This document shows, piece by piece, positions 54,255 through 63,690 of a stretch of DNA of 64,000 nt (positions within the stretch are counted from its first letter, which is position 1; each line of letters begins with the position of its first letter). This DNA comes from Halopseudomonas laoshanensis (GTDB lineage Bacteria > Pseudomonadota > Gammaproteobacteria > Pseudomonadales > Pseudomonadaceae): positions 1-64,000 of the forward strand of contig NZ_QOVF01000008.1 of the NCBI RefSeq assembly GCF_008365385.1. The letters run 5' to 3'. The position numbers were made by a program, and so were the translations under genes. A model generated the notes under the pieces. That model was not told where the DNA came from. It saw only the letters and a program-made list of their open reading frames with translations, and searched no databases.

Positions 54255-56480
54255 TCAAGCCTTCCCAGCGCTGTAGCCGTAGTGGTCGACGTAGCCGCTG
54301 TAATCACCTTTCTTCGCGGCTTTCTTCACGTCTACCTGATTCAGCACTACGCCGACGATGGAGGCACCGCTTTGCAGCAATTGACCCACGCCACGCTGAG
54401 CCATGGGGATGGAGGTGCTCTCGGACTTGATCACGTAGACCACCGATGTGGCCAGTGTGGAGGTCAGAATCGGGTCGCTGACAGCCTGCGTTGGCGGTGA
54501 GTCAATGATGATGTGATCGTAATGTTCCTTGGCTTTCTCCAGCAGCTCTGCAAAGCGCGGGGAGGCCAGCAATTCCAGTGGGTTGGGTGGCACCGCACCG
54601 GCGGTCATCATGTCCAGATTTTCAGACACCTTCTGGATGCAGTCCTGAGCCTTGGCGGTACCGGAAATCAGGTTCGCCAACCCCGGAGTACCAACGGGAA
54701 AGTCGAAGTTGCGCGCCAGAGTCGGGCGGCGCAAGTCAGCATCAATCAGCAGTACTGTTTTCAACTGACTAAGAGAGAACGCCAGGTTCGACGCCAGCGC
54801 GCTCTTGCCCTCGCCAGGTACCGAAGAGGTGATCACCATGACTTTCTGTGAGCGCGTCATATCGGCGAGCATGACCCCGGTACGAATGGTTCTTACCGCT
54901 TCGCAGAACTGGTGCTCTTCGTTTCTCTCGAACAGATGATGCATATGCTTCTGATGCTTTTTAGCCATCAGCGGCATGATGCCCAGCACGGGGAGGTTCA
55001 ATTGACCCTCGACATCTTCGGTGCCCTTGAAGGTGTTGTTGAGGACCTCGGAAATCAGGGCAATCACGACTCCGGCAATCAGCGACAGCACTACTGCGAT
55101 AATCAGCAGCAGTTTCTTGTTCGGAGCGGCGGGCTCCGCCGGCGGGATGGCCCGATCGACAATGCGCGCATTGGTGCTGGCCAGATCCTGGGTGGCAGTG
55201 GTTTCCTGCAGGCGAGTCATGAAGGTTTCATAGAGGGCGCGGTTGCTCTCTACATCACGGGTCAACTCCCGAACCTTGAACTCCTTGCCGGAAATGTCCT
55301 GAATCTGTTCCTTGTTCTGATTGAACGAGGCACGCAAGGAGTTCTCGTTGGCCAGCGCCAATTGATAATTGCGTTCAATGCCCGCAACCACCTGCTCAAC
55401 CTGACTGCGCAGGCTGGCCGTGGCGGCGTTCAGATCCGAGCGCGCTGACTGCATGGCCGGGAAGCGTTCACCGTAGCGGCCTGACAGTTCATCAACCTTG
55501 GCTTGGGCGCGAGCCTGCTCGGCTTTGAATTGCTGAATCAGTGGATGCCCCAGCACTGCGGGCACACTGGCCATACGCTCCCAGCCCTGGGAACTCATGG
55601 ATTGCACCTGGCGATACTGACTCTCCGCTTCGGCGCGTTGACTGCGAGCATCGATCATTCGGTCGCCGATCATGCCCAACTCATTGGTGCTGATGGTAGC
55701 GACGCCGTCGATGTCTACCAGACCTTCCTGTTCGCGATACGCCTGCAGGCGATTCTCTGCCTCTTTGAGGCTGCCGCGTAACTCGTCAAGACGGCTGTTC
55801 ATCCAGGTGGTCGCTTTGACCGACATGTCCATCTGCGCCTCGAGCTGACTCTCGATGTAACTGTCTGCAATGGCATTGGCTGCCAGCGCGGCAGTGAACC
55901 GATCGGTCATGTCAAAGGCGATCCTTACCAGTTGGCTCTTGCCCTCGACACTCACGGAGGTGCGCTCCATGAATCGGCTAGTGGCGAAATCCAGGATCTC
56001 TTCTTCGGTAAGGATTTGTTCAATCGAGTCGGGATCTTCCCCGAAAACAGCAATTTTGGCGCGATTGATCAGTGGCTTGATATTAATCAACGGTTGCGGC
56101 TGTTGGCGCGGATCAAAGGTCGGGTGCTGGGTCAGGTTGAGCTTCTCTACTACCCTTTCCGCAACGTCACGGCTGGTAATCAAACCCAGCTGTGTCTGCA
56201 TGTACTCACCGAGTAGCCCGGTAGAGTCGTAAACCTGCTGGAAGGCTACCAACTGATTGCCCTTCGCCTCGATCATCACTGTAGTGCTGGCGCGGTAGAC
56301 CGGCTGCACCTGCGACAAAGCCAGCGCCGCTAGCAAGGTCACCAAAGCCACCAGCGCAAAGATGCTCCACTTTGCCGACCAGATGGCATGCCATTTCTTT
56401 TTCAAGTCGATAAAGTCCGCATCATCATCTGATGGGGCCAGCGGATACCATTGTTTTTCCGGGCGAAGGGGGCTGTTCAT
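54255..56480 (-). CDS. wzc: Polysaccharide co-polymerase tyrosine autokinase Wzc
   Basis: 741 residues. A Wzz-type periplasmic chain-length domain with coiled coils lies between two membrane helices (about 39-58 and 455-475). The cytoplasmic BY-kinase domain shows Walker A SSVPGEGKSALASNLAF, Walker A' VLLIDADLRRPTL and Walker B HIIIDSPPTQAVSD. The C-terminus ends in a tyrosine cluster (DYSGYVDHYGYSAG), the autophosphorylation tail. It controls polymer length and export. It begins 2 nt after the wza stop. Confidence 0.95.
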   Translation of the reverse strand: MNSPLRPEKQWYPLAPSDDDADFIDLKKKWHAIWSAKWSIFALVALVTLLAALALSQVQPVYRASTTVMIEAKGNQLVAFQQVYDSTGLLGEYMQTQLGLITSRDVAERVVEKLNLTQHPTFDPRQQPQPLINIKPLINRAKIAVFGEDPDSIEQILTEEEILDFATSRFMERTSVSVEGKSQLVRIAFDMTDRFTAALAANAIADSYIESQLEAQMDMSVKATTWMNSRLDELRGSLKEAENRLQAYREQEGLVDIDGVATISTNELGMIGDRMIDARSQRAEAESQYRQVQSMSSQGWERMASVPAVLGHPLIQQFKAEQARAQAKVDELSGRYGERFPAMQSARSDLNAATASLRSQVEQVVAGIERNYQLALANENSLRASFNQNKEQIQDISGKEFKVRELTRDVESNRALYETFMTRLQETTATQDLASTNARIVDRAIPPAEPAAPNKKLLLIIAVVLSLIAGVVIALISEVLNNTFKGTEDVEGQLNLPVLGIMPLMAKKHQKHMHHLFERNEEHQFCEAVRTIRTGVMLADMTRSQKVMVITSSVPGEGKSALASNLAFSLSQLKTVLLIDADLRRPTLARNFDFPVGTPGLANLISGTAKAQDCIQKVSENLDMMTAGAVPPNPLELLASPRFAELLEKAKEHYDHIIIDSPPTQAVSDPILTSTLATSVVYVIKSESTSIPMAQRGVGQLLQSGASIVGVVLNQVDVKKAAKKGDYSGYVDHYGYSAGKA

Positions 56481-56482
56481 GC

Positions 56483-57013
56483 TTAGAAGAATCCCTGGTC
56501 GATAGTAATGGTGTCGCCTGGCTTGACGATGGTATCCAGAGCGGCTTTTTCAATAGTTCGGCTTTCGTCACCACCACGGATCACCGTGATTCGTCGCTTA
56601 GATGCTCGTTCAGTCAGGCCACCCGCCAGCGCAATGGCACGATCGAGAGTCAGGCCTGGCTGAAATGGGTACCCGCCGGGGTCATTCACTTCGCCACTGA
56701 TGTAGAACTCGCGATAGTTGATGACACTGACGGAGACACGCGGGTCGACGATATAGCCGTCCTGCAGCCCTTTGACGATCATGTCCTCGATTTCCCGAGG
56801 CGTTTTGTCCAGCGCATTAACCTCGCCAATAAAGGGGTATGAAAAGGTGCCTGCATCGTTCAAGCGGATTTCCTCGAAGCTCAGATCGGGCTCGCCATAA
56901 ACGTTGATACGGACCACATCGCCAGAGCTGAGGCGATATTGGGTTTCCGCCTGCGCCTGAAAGGCGAAACCAAGCAGTAGTACGACGGCTAACTTCAAAA
57001 TGTGCATAGGCAT
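56483..57013 (-). CDS. wza: Short outer-membrane polysaccharide export protein (Wza/GumB-like OPX)
   Basis: 176 residues with a signal peptide ending FQAQA (about residue 22). It contains one polysaccharide-export domain (YRLSSGDVVRINVYGEPDLS...) and one SLBB-like domain (about 95-170). It is less than half the ~380-aa length of E. coli Wza and lacks the C-terminal outer-membrane-spanning helix, so it needs a partner to cross the membrane; the adjacent beta-barrel is the obvious one. ATG 57013 has GGAGAG 7 nt upstream. A GTG at 57028 is less likely. Confidence 0.88.
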   Translation of the reverse strand: MPMHILKLAVVLLLGFAFQAQAETQYRLSSGDVVRINVYGEPDLSFEEIRLNDAGTFSYPFIGEVNALDKTPREIEDMIVKGLQDGYIVDPRVSVSVINYREFYISGEVNDPGGYPFQPGLTLDRAIALAGGLTERASKRRITVIRGGDESRTIEKAALDTIVKPGDTITIDQGFF

Positions 57014-57106
57014 AAAAGTTCTCTCCACGACTGCGCAACAGCTCTGCAGCGATATCGTCCTGGTTTATTAGAGTGGGCCGATGATCATCGGCCTTGGGGT
57101 AGTGGT

Positions 57107-58261
57107 TTACAGACTGAGTTCGACTATCAGCAGGTACAGGTTGCGTTTGTAGTCGTTGTCAGCGCTGGTCGAGTCGTTGTCGACCCTGCGATAGCCGAGT
57201 TTGAAATCAGCCCAACGATCGTATGAATACACCACAGCAGCGCCGAACGCGGTCCGGTCATCTTCTCTGTCGATCGCCTTGTACTCGCGATCAAGAATCT
57301 GATATTCCAGCTCGGTAGAAATCCAGGGGCTCCAGGTGTGATCCCAGCTGAGCAGCGTGTTTATGTCCTGCACGGTGCTGGCGCCATCATCGCCTTCATC
57401 GAAGGCGCGGCGGGTGGTAATACCGAAGGTGGAATAGGTGCGCGGGTTCCAGGTCAAGCCAACGTCCCACATGGGGCTGGTGTAATCCGTGCGACTGGAA
57501 TCGTCGAAATTCTTTTTCTCGGCACCAACCCTCAATGTACCGGTTGTCTTCGCAGTGGCCTCCCAGGTGCCGCCGACCAGGGCCGCCGTATTGACGCTGC
57601 TACGGTTATTCAGGTCAGTGGTGTAGTCATGATCGGTGTAGCGCAGTTCCCCAAGTGTGCGGGTTTTTGGGGATATACGGTGATACCAGGTGGTGGTCAA
57701 CCCCGCGGTGTCACGTTCCTGGTCATCATTGATGCCGCCACTGTTCTGGAAGCGGCGCTGCTCGTAACGACCCAAAAGGTCGATCTGATTGCGCGCGGTC
57801 ACTGCGCCGAAGGTGTAACCCAGCTCGCCATTGGCTAACGAGTATTTATCGTTGACGCCATCAAGCGTGGTATCAGTCGTTTCTTCAATTCGGTGGTAGC
57901 CCAGCCCCGCTCTGAGGCGGTGCCGTGAGGTAAATTCCAGGATGCTTTTCAATGTCAGGTGATGATTTGTATGGCTCGCGTCTGACTCGGAATGGTAGGT
58001 CTCGCGGGTTGCGCGATACTCCAACTGATGGCCGGTCTTGCTCCCCTCTGCGGTGAGCTGGAAGCTAGGCTCCAGTGTGGTCACCCAGGAAGAGATTTCG
58101 TTCTCGTCATCCCCACGAAGATTATCATCGTAACGCTCACCCAACAGCAGGGTCGGCGTGAAGTCAAAACCTGCTAGATCGATGCTCTGCGGCTCCACTG
58201 CAAGCGCATGAGCCGAAAGGGTGCCAGCAAGCATAGCCATGGTCAGTGTGGTTGTTCTCAT
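57107..58261 (-). CDS. Outer-membrane beta-barrel protein of the EPS locus
   Basis: 384 residues, signal peptide ending AHALA. The rest is a run of alternating amphipathic strands of ~10 residues rich in aromatic residues, with a C-terminal strand ending in NLYLLIVELSL, the typical barrel end. It resembles the BBP2-type putative porins found in exopolysaccharide loci. First structural gene after rfaH; it likely forms the outer-membrane channel with the short OPX protein. Start 58261 is preferred over a longer frame reaching 58369 because of its signal peptide. Confidence 0.82.
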   Translation of the reverse strand: MRTTTLTMAMLAGTLSAHALAVEPQSIDLAGFDFTPTLLLGERYDDNLRGDDENEISSWVTTLEPSFQLTAEGSKTGHQLEYRATRETYHSESDASHTNHHLTLKSILEFTSRHRLRAGLGYHRIEETTDTTLDGVNDKYSLANGELGYTFGAVTARNQIDLLGRYEQRRFQNSGGINDDQERDTAGLTTTWYHRISPKTRTLGELRYTDHDYTTDLNNRSSVNTAALVGGTWEATAKTTGTLRVGAEKKNFDDSSRTDYTSPMWDVGLTWNPRTYSTFGITTRRAFDEGDDGASTVQDINTLLSWDHTWSPWISTELEYQILDREYKAIDREDDRTAFGAAVVYSYDRWADFKLGYRRVDNDSTSADNDYKRNLYLLIVELSL

Positions 58262-58389
58262 AGAAATGAAGTCCTTGTCGAAAGATACAGCTGCAGTGAA
58301 AGGAAGAGGGCCTTGTTGCGACCCACCCCGGTATCTAAGGCGCTGACTTTGATGACAAATATGCTGCACTAGCGTGAGCTGCCAGCCCT

Positions 58390-58432
58390 CATCCGTCTCC
58401 TATCCGAGACCTGATGGACCTCGGGACGGATG
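58390..58432 (-). promoter_or_regulatory. Hairpin in the EPS operon leader
   Basis: CATCCGTC pairs with GACGGATG, and the inner CCGAG with CTCGG, separated by a small one-sided bulge and an 11-nt loop. It lies in the long leader between ops and the beta-barrel start and lacks a T run. Possible leader RNA structure that affects transcription or translation. The remainder of the 58262-58882 gap (621 nt) holds ops and no gene. Confidence 0.4.
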
Positions 58433-58622
58433 CACGAAAGCAATGATGTCCGAAACGTCAGCGATTCTTTTCTGTTTTAAGCTTTTGGAGAACGACCACG
58501 ACATTCAGCCAGGTGGTGGGCATCTATTAAACGGGGTGTGTGGGAGATCCTGTGCACAGATCTGATCCGTTTCTCATCGTTGCGTATCAGTTTGGTGCGC
58601 CACATCTGACAATCATTCACCC

Positions 58623-58633
58623 ACGCTACCGCC
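58623..58633 (-). promoter_or_regulatory. ops element (RfaH recruitment site)
   Basis: On the minus strand the DNA reads GGCGGTAGCGT, exact for the E. coli ops core that pauses RNA polymerase and loads RfaH. It lies 250 nt downstream of the rfaH stop and 362 nt upstream of the beta-barrel start, in the untranslated leader, where ops must be to act on the EPS genes. Confidence 0.85.
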
Positions 58634-58882
58634 CAAGACATGCTCCTGATGGGCAACTACTAGATAGATGTTGTGGTAGGCAGCACTAAATACATCAACA
58701 GAGGCTTACAGCGATCAGAAGGTTAATTCATCTGTGTGAATCTAACGTGACCAAAGCAATAAGCATGCCGTGTCGGGAGGCTACAAGCGTTGTGAAATCT
58801 CTTCATACAATCTCACCGCATCGGACCTGCGTGCCTCAAAATAGTTCACCCTCGAAACAGTTGCGTCCTAAAAAGGCAGAAA

Positions 58883-59386
58883 TCAGGTCGAGATATGCTT
58901 GAGCGGCACCTTGATCAATTGCTGCCGATTCAACACATTCAACAACAACATCACCCGCTGTTCGCCATCCATTGACACGAATACGGCATCCAGCTCCGCG
59001 TACGGTCCCACTTTGACGTGGATGCGGTCGCCGGGATTCAGCGCCTGAGTGTTCTGAGCCGCGGCGCAACGTTCGCGCAAATGGACAATGATGTCATCGC
59101 TGACTCGGCAAGGCGTGCCGCAGAACGCCACAATTCGGGTTACGCCCCGGGTGGATTGCAAAGAAGTCCAGCTATCTTCGGCCTTAACACGTACAAAGAT
59201 ATAGCCGGGAAAAAGTGGCTGAGCTTTTTGCTGAATGGAGCCGCGTTTCAGGGTTTGCATCTGGATGCTGGGATTGAAGCACTCGAACCCTTGCCGGGTC
59301 AGGTGCTCACACGCGCGGGTATCTTGCCGGGGTTTGCACTGCAACAGGTACCAAGCGATTTCGGGCAATTCCATTTGCTTGCTCAT
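58883..59386 (-). CDS. rfaH: Transcription antiterminator RfaH (NusG-like)
   Basis: 167 residues: an N-terminal NGN domain (about 10-100) and a C-terminal KOW domain (about 117-167). RfaH-type features are WYLLQCKPRQDTRACEHL, PLFPGYIFVRV (57-67), STRGVTRIVAF and the basic helix after it. RfaH binds ops on the exposed non-template strand, suppresses pausing and Rho, and couples ribosomes to long surface-polysaccharide operons. Here it is encoded at the head of the very operon that carries an ops site. A clear AGGAGG lies before the ATG. Confidence 0.93.
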   Translation of the reverse strand: MSKQMELPEIAWYLLQCKPRQDTRACEHLTRQGFECFNPSIQMQTLKRGSIQQKAQPLFPGYIFVRVKAEDSWTSLQSTRGVTRIVAFCGTPCRVSDDIIVHLRERCAAAQNTQALNPGDRIHVKVGPYAELDAVFVSMDGEQRVMLLLNVLNRQQLIKVPLKHIST

Positions 59387-59801
59387 AAGCCCTCCTGGCT
59401 CAGTGGTTTCCGGTCGCGCTGTAATTCCATCGAGCCCAATAGTGACAACTCATAATTTGCAATAATAAAGCCCACTTTCATCATTGTATCCAGCGTTTCG
59501 ACGATCGGCGTGATCAAAGAGAAATATATGATCGGCTTTTTATAGCGAAGCCCTATTCCCATTGGGCTGCAGCCATCCTATGGTTTTCTCAAGCTGGTGT
59601 ACTTCTGGCCATATTTAGTCGATCAGTTAGCTATATTTGGACCGCCGTACCAGCCAGTTGTTCATCGCTTGATCAATTAGTCCTGTAATAAGCTCTCCGC
59701 GTAATTACGCCTCATACTTATTGAGAATTTCCCTGATGGGGTAAAACTGGGCATGCTGGTGCTCTGTTGGCTTTCCTGCCAAGAACAAGGTATGAATTTC
59801 T
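59387..59801. other. Intergenic region upstream of rfaH and lldD
   Basis: 415 nt of AT-rich DNA between the divergent rfaH and lldD genes. No tRNA, repeat or convincing ORF was found. Promoters for both genes should lie here, but no consensus pair could be identified with confidence. Confidence 0.6.
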
Positions 59802-60971
59802 ATGATTATCTCTTCGCCTAATGACTATCGCGCTGCCGCCAAAAGCCGGTTACCGCGCTTCCTGTTCGACTATATCGATGGCGGTGCGAACGATGAGCAT
59901 ACTCTGCGTCGCAACGTGTCGGACCTTGCAGATGTGGCGCTGCGTCAGCGGGTGCTGAAAAATGTTGAAGGCGTCAACCTTGAGACTCAGTTGTTTGATG
60001 AAACGCTGACCATGCCAGTGGCCCTGGCACCGGTAGGGCTGACCGGTATGTTCGCCCGGCGTGGTGAAGTGCAAGCTGCCCGCGCGGCGGCGGCCAAGGG
60101 CATTCCCTTCACGCTGTCTACGGTATCAGTCTGCCCTATCGCTGAGGTCGCCTCGGCGATCAATCGACCCATGTGGTTCCAGCTTTATGTGCTCAAGGAC
60201 CGCGGCTTTATGAAGCATGCGCTGGAGCAGGCCAAGGCCGCGGGCGTCAAGACGCTGGTCTTTACGGTGGACATGCCTACTCCCGGCTCTCGATATCGTG
60301 ATGCGCATTCGGGCATGAGCGGTCAGTATTCCGCCATGCGACGCATGTTTCAGGCGGCCATGCACCCTCGCTGGGCCTGGGATGTGGGTCTGCACGGTAA
60401 GCCCCACGATCTGGGCAATATCTCCCTGTACCGCGAAAGCCCCACGGCGTTGGCCGATTATATTGGCTGGCTCGGCGCCAACTTCGATCCGTCCATTTCC
60501 TGGAAAGATCTGCAGTGGATTCGCGATTTCTGGGAAGGTCCGATGATTATCAAGGGCATCCTCGATGCCGAAGACGCCAGAGAAGCGGTTCGCTTCGGCG
60601 CAGACGGCATTGTCGTCTCCAACCACGGCGGTCGCCAGCTCGATGGGGTACTCTCAAGCACTCGGGCACTACCGCCCATAGCAGACGCAGTTAAAGGTCA
60701 GATCAAGATCCTGGTCGACTCCGGCATTCGCACCGGACTCGATGTCGTGCGGATGATGGCCTTGGGCGCCGATTTCACCTTGCTCGGTCGCCCGTTCATT
60801 TACGCGCTGGCAACGGCTGGGGAGAGCGGGGTGGCCAACCTGCTGAACCTGATTGAAAAGGAAATGAAGGTCGCCATGGTGCTGACTGGCGCCAAATCGA
60901 TCTCAGGTATTACTGAGGAGATGCTGGTCAGAACGGCGCGGGAGCAGGGCGCTTACGCGGCGGGAGAGTGA
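59802..60971 (+). CDS. lldD: FMN-dependent L-lactate dehydrogenase
   Basis: 389 residues of the alpha-hydroxy-acid oxidase family. The membrane-associated enzyme oxidises L-lactate to pyruvate and passes electrons to the quinone pool. Matching features: [20 protein letters not shown] and [17 protein letters not shown] at the start, [13 protein letters not shown], the active-site [10 protein letters not shown] block and the FMN-phosphate loop [20 protein letters not shown]. It stands without an adjacent lldP permease or lldR regulator. AAGG is 11 nt before the ATG. A bidirectional terminator lies 35 nt downstream, shared with ssrA. Confidence 0.94.
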   Translation: MIISSPNDYRAAAKSRLPRFLFDYIDGGANDEHTLRRNVSDLADVALRQRVLKNVEGVNLETQLFDETLTMPVALAPVGLTGMFARRGEVQAARAAAAKGIPFTLSTVSVCPIAEVASAINRPMWFQLYVLKDRGFMKHALEQAKAAGVKTLVFTVDMPTPGSRYRDAHSGMSGQYSAMRRMFQAAMHPRWAWDVGLHGKPHDLGNISLYRESPTALADYIGWLGANFDPSISWKDLQWIRDFWEGPMIIKGILDAEDAREAVRFGADGIVVSNHGGRQLDGVLSSTRALPPIADAVKGQIKILVDSGIRTGLDVVRMMALGADFTLLGRPFIYALATAGESGVANLLNLIEKEMKVAMVLTGAKSISGITEEMLVRTAREQGAYAAGE

Positions 60972-61006
60972 TATCGGCCAGTAGCCTGGGGTCAAATCTC
61001 AGGCAG

Positions 61007-61034
61007 AAAAAAGGCGTCCAAGGACGCCTTTTTT
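61007..61034. terminator. Bidirectional terminator between lldD and ssrA
   Basis: AAAAAAGGCGTCC pairs with GGACGCCTTTTTT around a very small loop, between the lldD stop (60971) and the 3' end of ssrA (61039). A and T tracts on both sides fit termination in both directions. Confidence 0.88.
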
Positions 61035-61038
61035 GATT

Positions 61039-61426
61039 TGGTGGAGCCGGGGGGATTTGAACCCCCGTCCGCCAGTCCTCCGCTATCGGTTCTACATGCT
61101 TAGCCAGCTCTACTGAGTTAACTCCTCACCGCCCGAGTGGCAGGGTGTTTGGAGCGAGTTACGTAATGTTTAGCCGCTTCGTCCGTAACATACTAGGCGA
61201 CGATTCTGTTCTATATGACAATCATTTCGAGTTTACAGACATCCTCTAATGATTGCTGGAGCCGAAGCTACCAGAAGTGCGACTAGGCTGCTTACGCAGC
61301 TAGTTGGGCACCGTAATTGTCATCATTGGCAATTATATAGGTTTGCAACAGTTTATTTACGAGTTCTGTTACCAACTCGGCATGCCCCTCCAGTTTTGTA
61401 ACCGTCGTCGAATCCAAATCGGCCCC
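61039..61426 (-). ncRNA. ssrA: tmRNA (SsrA)
   Basis: About 388 nt on the minus strand. The 5' end reads GGGGCCGATTTGGATTCGACG and the 3' end ...AAATCCCCCCGGCTCCACCA with CCA encoded, forming the alanine acceptor stem. The tag reading frame lies at 61292-61330 and encodes ANDDNYGAQLAA then a stop. tmRNA with SmpB frees stalled ribosomes and tags the nascent peptide for proteolysis. smpB lies just upstream on the same strand. No integrase sits at its 3' end. Confidence 0.97.
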
Positions 61427-61520
61427 AAAACCATCATGGTCTTTTCTTACAGATGCAATTGTACTGCAAAGGTTCCCTGGTTGATAGGCCAGCGCTAGGT
61501 ACGGCGCTGATCTGCAGGCA

Positions 61521-61544
61521 AAAAAAGCCCCGCAGAACGGGGCA
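61521..61544 (-). terminator. Intrinsic terminator downstream of smpB
   Basis: On the minus strand GCCCCG-TTCTG-CGGGGC is followed by seven T residues, 130 nt after the smpB stop and before the ssrA region. It separates the smpB and ssrA transcripts. A second small hairpin, TTCACC/GGTGAA, lies at 61631-61647 near the smpB stop. Confidence 0.82.
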
Positions 61545-61674
61545 GAAATTCTTGCTTGCTTGGCCTCACGCCGGATTGGTGGAACTGACCAGTCCGGTAT
61601 GAATGATTTGACTTGAGGCTGTTGCAAAAGTTCACCGGCCGGGTGAAAAAATTCGAACGGCGAGCACGACGCTG

Positions 61675-62157
61675 TTAACGGCTGTTATCGCGCACCACGC
61701 GCTGTTTCTCACGTGCCCAGTCGCGTTCTTTCTCGACCTGACGCTTGTCGAAGTCTTTTTTACCGCGCACTAGGGCGATCTCGCATTTGACGAGGTGGTT
61801 TTTCCAATACAGGGCTAATGGGACGCAGCTGAAACCTTTCTGCTGTACGCCTGTAATTAGCTTGTCCAGCTCGCGCGCGTTGAGCAGCAGCTTGCGCGTG
61901 CGCGTCGGGTCGGCGATGACGTGGGTGCTGGCCGTCTTCAGGGGGGTGATATGGCCGCCGAGCAGGAAGGCTTCGCCGTCCTTGAGAAGGATATAGCTGT
62001 CGACCAGTTGCGCCTTACCGGCACGCAGACTTTTCACTTCCCAGCCAGTCAGCATAACGCCGGCCTCAAAGCGGTCTTCGACAAAATATTCGTGTTTGGC
62101 CTTCTTGTTCAGCGCGATGGTGCCGCTGTTGGCCTGGGGTTTCTTTTGATTGCTCAT
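61675..62157 (-). CDS. smpB: SsrA-binding protein SmpB
   Basis: 160 residues, the normal length. The OB-fold protein binds the tRNA-like part of tmRNA and takes it to stalled ribosomes. Family blocks: [39 protein letters not shown] and the basic C-terminal tail [21 protein letters not shown]. Start 62157 is used; a longer frame to 62289 lacks homology. Upstream (62158-62266) is the divergent promoter region with the NSS transporter gene. Confidence 0.97.
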   Translation of the reverse strand: MSNQKKPQANSGTIALNKKAKHEYFVEDRFEAGVMLTGWEVKSLRAGKAQLVDSYILLKDGEAFLLGGHITPLKTASTHVIADPTRTRKLLLNARELDKLITGVQQKGFSCVPLALYWKNHLVKCEIALVRGKKDFDKRQVEKERDWAREKQRVVRDNSR

Positions 62158-62266
62158 AGGCGGCGCATTATAGGGCCTACCACGGCGTTCGGCTATACGG
62201 GCCTTGTTACCCCTGATCAAAATCTGGACAATGCCCCTCTTTTTCGCTAGCGGGCGGTAACTCTGC

Positions 62267-63670
62267 ATGGCCAACGAGCGCACTTCCATTCACGGCATCT
62301 GGACCAGCCGGTGGGTCTTTATTCTGGCGGCGACCGGTTCGGCCGTTGGCCTGGGGAATATCTGGAAGTTTCCCTATATGGCAGGCGTGTACGGTGGCGG
62401 GGCGTTCGTGCTGGTTTACCTGTTGTGTATTGCATTGGTCGGGCTGCCGATCATGCTGGCGGAGACGGTGCTGGGCCGGCGCGGACGGCAGAGCCCGGTC
62501 AATACGCTGCGGAGTTTGGCAGTGCAGGCAGGCGCCTCGGCGCGGTGGTCTTGGGCGGCGATCATGGGTATGGTCGCGGCGCTGCTGATATTGTCCTTTT
62601 ACAGTGTGGTCGCTGGTTGGTCACTGGATTACATCATCGGCATGGGCCGCGGTGAATTTGTAGGTATTGACGGCGACAGTGCTGGCGCGCGTTTTGGCAG
62701 CCTGACGGCCGACCCATGGCGTCTGACCCTATGGCACAGTCTGTTCATGCTGGTTACCGGGGTGATCATCGCCCGCGGCGTCGTGGCGGGACTGGAAAAG
62801 AGTTTGCGCATCATGATGCCGATGCTGTTTGTGCTGCTGATCATTCTGCTCGGCTACAGCATGACCACCGGGCATTTCATGCAGGGCCTGACCTTTCTGT
62901 TTCATTTTGATCTCGCCGAAGTGCCGGACGGCATTCTCGCAGCCATGGGGCACGCGTTTTTTACCCTGAGTGTCGGCGTGGGATCGATCATGGTGTTCGG
63001 CTCTTATATGCCGAAGAATTCATCCATAGGCGGCACCGTAATGACGGTAGCGCTGCTGGATACCGTGGTTGCACTGACAGCAGGCATGGCGCTGTTTCCC
63101 ATCGTATTTGCTGCCGGCCTGGAGCCCAGTGCCGGCCCGGGATTGATGTTTGTCACGCTGCCGATTGCCTTCGGCAATATCGCCATGGGCCAGGTGTTCG
63201 GGCTAATGTTTTTCGTGCTGGTCGCGGTAGCGGCCTGGAGCTCGGCGATTTCCATGCTTGAGCCTGCGGTCGCGTACTGGGTTGAGCGGACCGGGCGCAC
63301 GCGGACACAGATCACGGCACTGATCGCATTGATCTGCTGGGTCGTGGGGCTGGGCACCGTGCTGTCATTCAATGTATTGGCAGACGCACGCTTCTTTGTC
63401 AGCGATGACTCCGGCTGGCGGCTATTTGTATGGGGCGCCGATGGCGGGAAAACGCTGTTTGAAAGCATTGATTATCTGACCAGCCGCATCATGCTGCCGC
63501 TGGGCGGGCTGCTCTTTGCGCTGTTCGCCGGCTGGGTGATCGGGCGAGACGTATTTCGAGCCGAGCTGGCGCTGCGCCATCCGCGGCTGTTTCCAGTGGT
63601 ATATTGGCTGCTACGCTATGTGGCCCCGACAGGGGTGTTGATTGTGTTTGTGACTGAACTGTTCAAATAA
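62267..63670 (+). CDS. Sodium-dependent transporter (NSS/SNF family)
   Basis: 467 residues with about 11-12 membrane helices. The first helix holds the family signature [20 protein letters not shown] (Na+ and substrate site, LeuT-like), and the SxxFSYxxY-like region and [13 protein letters not shown] follow. It imports amino acids or related amines with Na+; substrate unknown. Start ATG 62267; a GGCGGTAA stretch upstream is a modest ribosome binding site. It ends 20 nt before ratA. Confidence 0.9.
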   Translation: MANERTSIHGIWTSRWVFILAATGSAVGLGNIWKFPYMAGVYGGGAFVLVYLLCIALVGLPIMLAETVLGRRGRQSPVNTLRSLAVQAGASARWSWAAIMGMVAALLILSFYSVVAGWSLDYIIGMGRGEFVGIDGDSAGARFGSLTADPWRLTLWHSLFMLVTGVIIARGVVAGLEKSLRIMMPMLFVLLIILLGYSMTTGHFMQGLTFLFHFDLAEVPDGILAAMGHAFFTLSVGVGSIMVFGSYMPKNSSIGGTVMTVALLDTVVALTAGMALFPIVFAAGLEPSAGPGLMFVTLPIAFGNIAMGQVFGLMFFVLVAVAAWSSAISMLEPAVAYWVERTGRTRTQITALIALICWVVGLGTVLSFNVLADARFFVSDDSGWRLFVWGADGGKTLFESIDYLTSRIMLPLGGLLFALFAGWVIGRDVFRAELALRHPRLFPVVYWLLRYVAPTGVLIVFVTELFK

Positions 63671-63690
63671 AGAGGCTTGAATAACCGGCT

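Noticed and set aside
61039-61426. ssrA as genomic-island integration site
   Set aside because: No integrase, direct repeat or island-like genes next to either end of ssrA.
61292-61627. 111-codon frame ending with the tmRNA tag
   Set aside because: Only the last 12 codons are the tmRNA tag; the rest is untranslated tmRNA and flanking DNA.
61610-61650. GAGGCTGTTGCAAAAGTT resembling an IS6/IS26-type inverted-repeat end
   Set aside because: Single short match, no transposase, no opposite end and no target duplication seen; probably chance.
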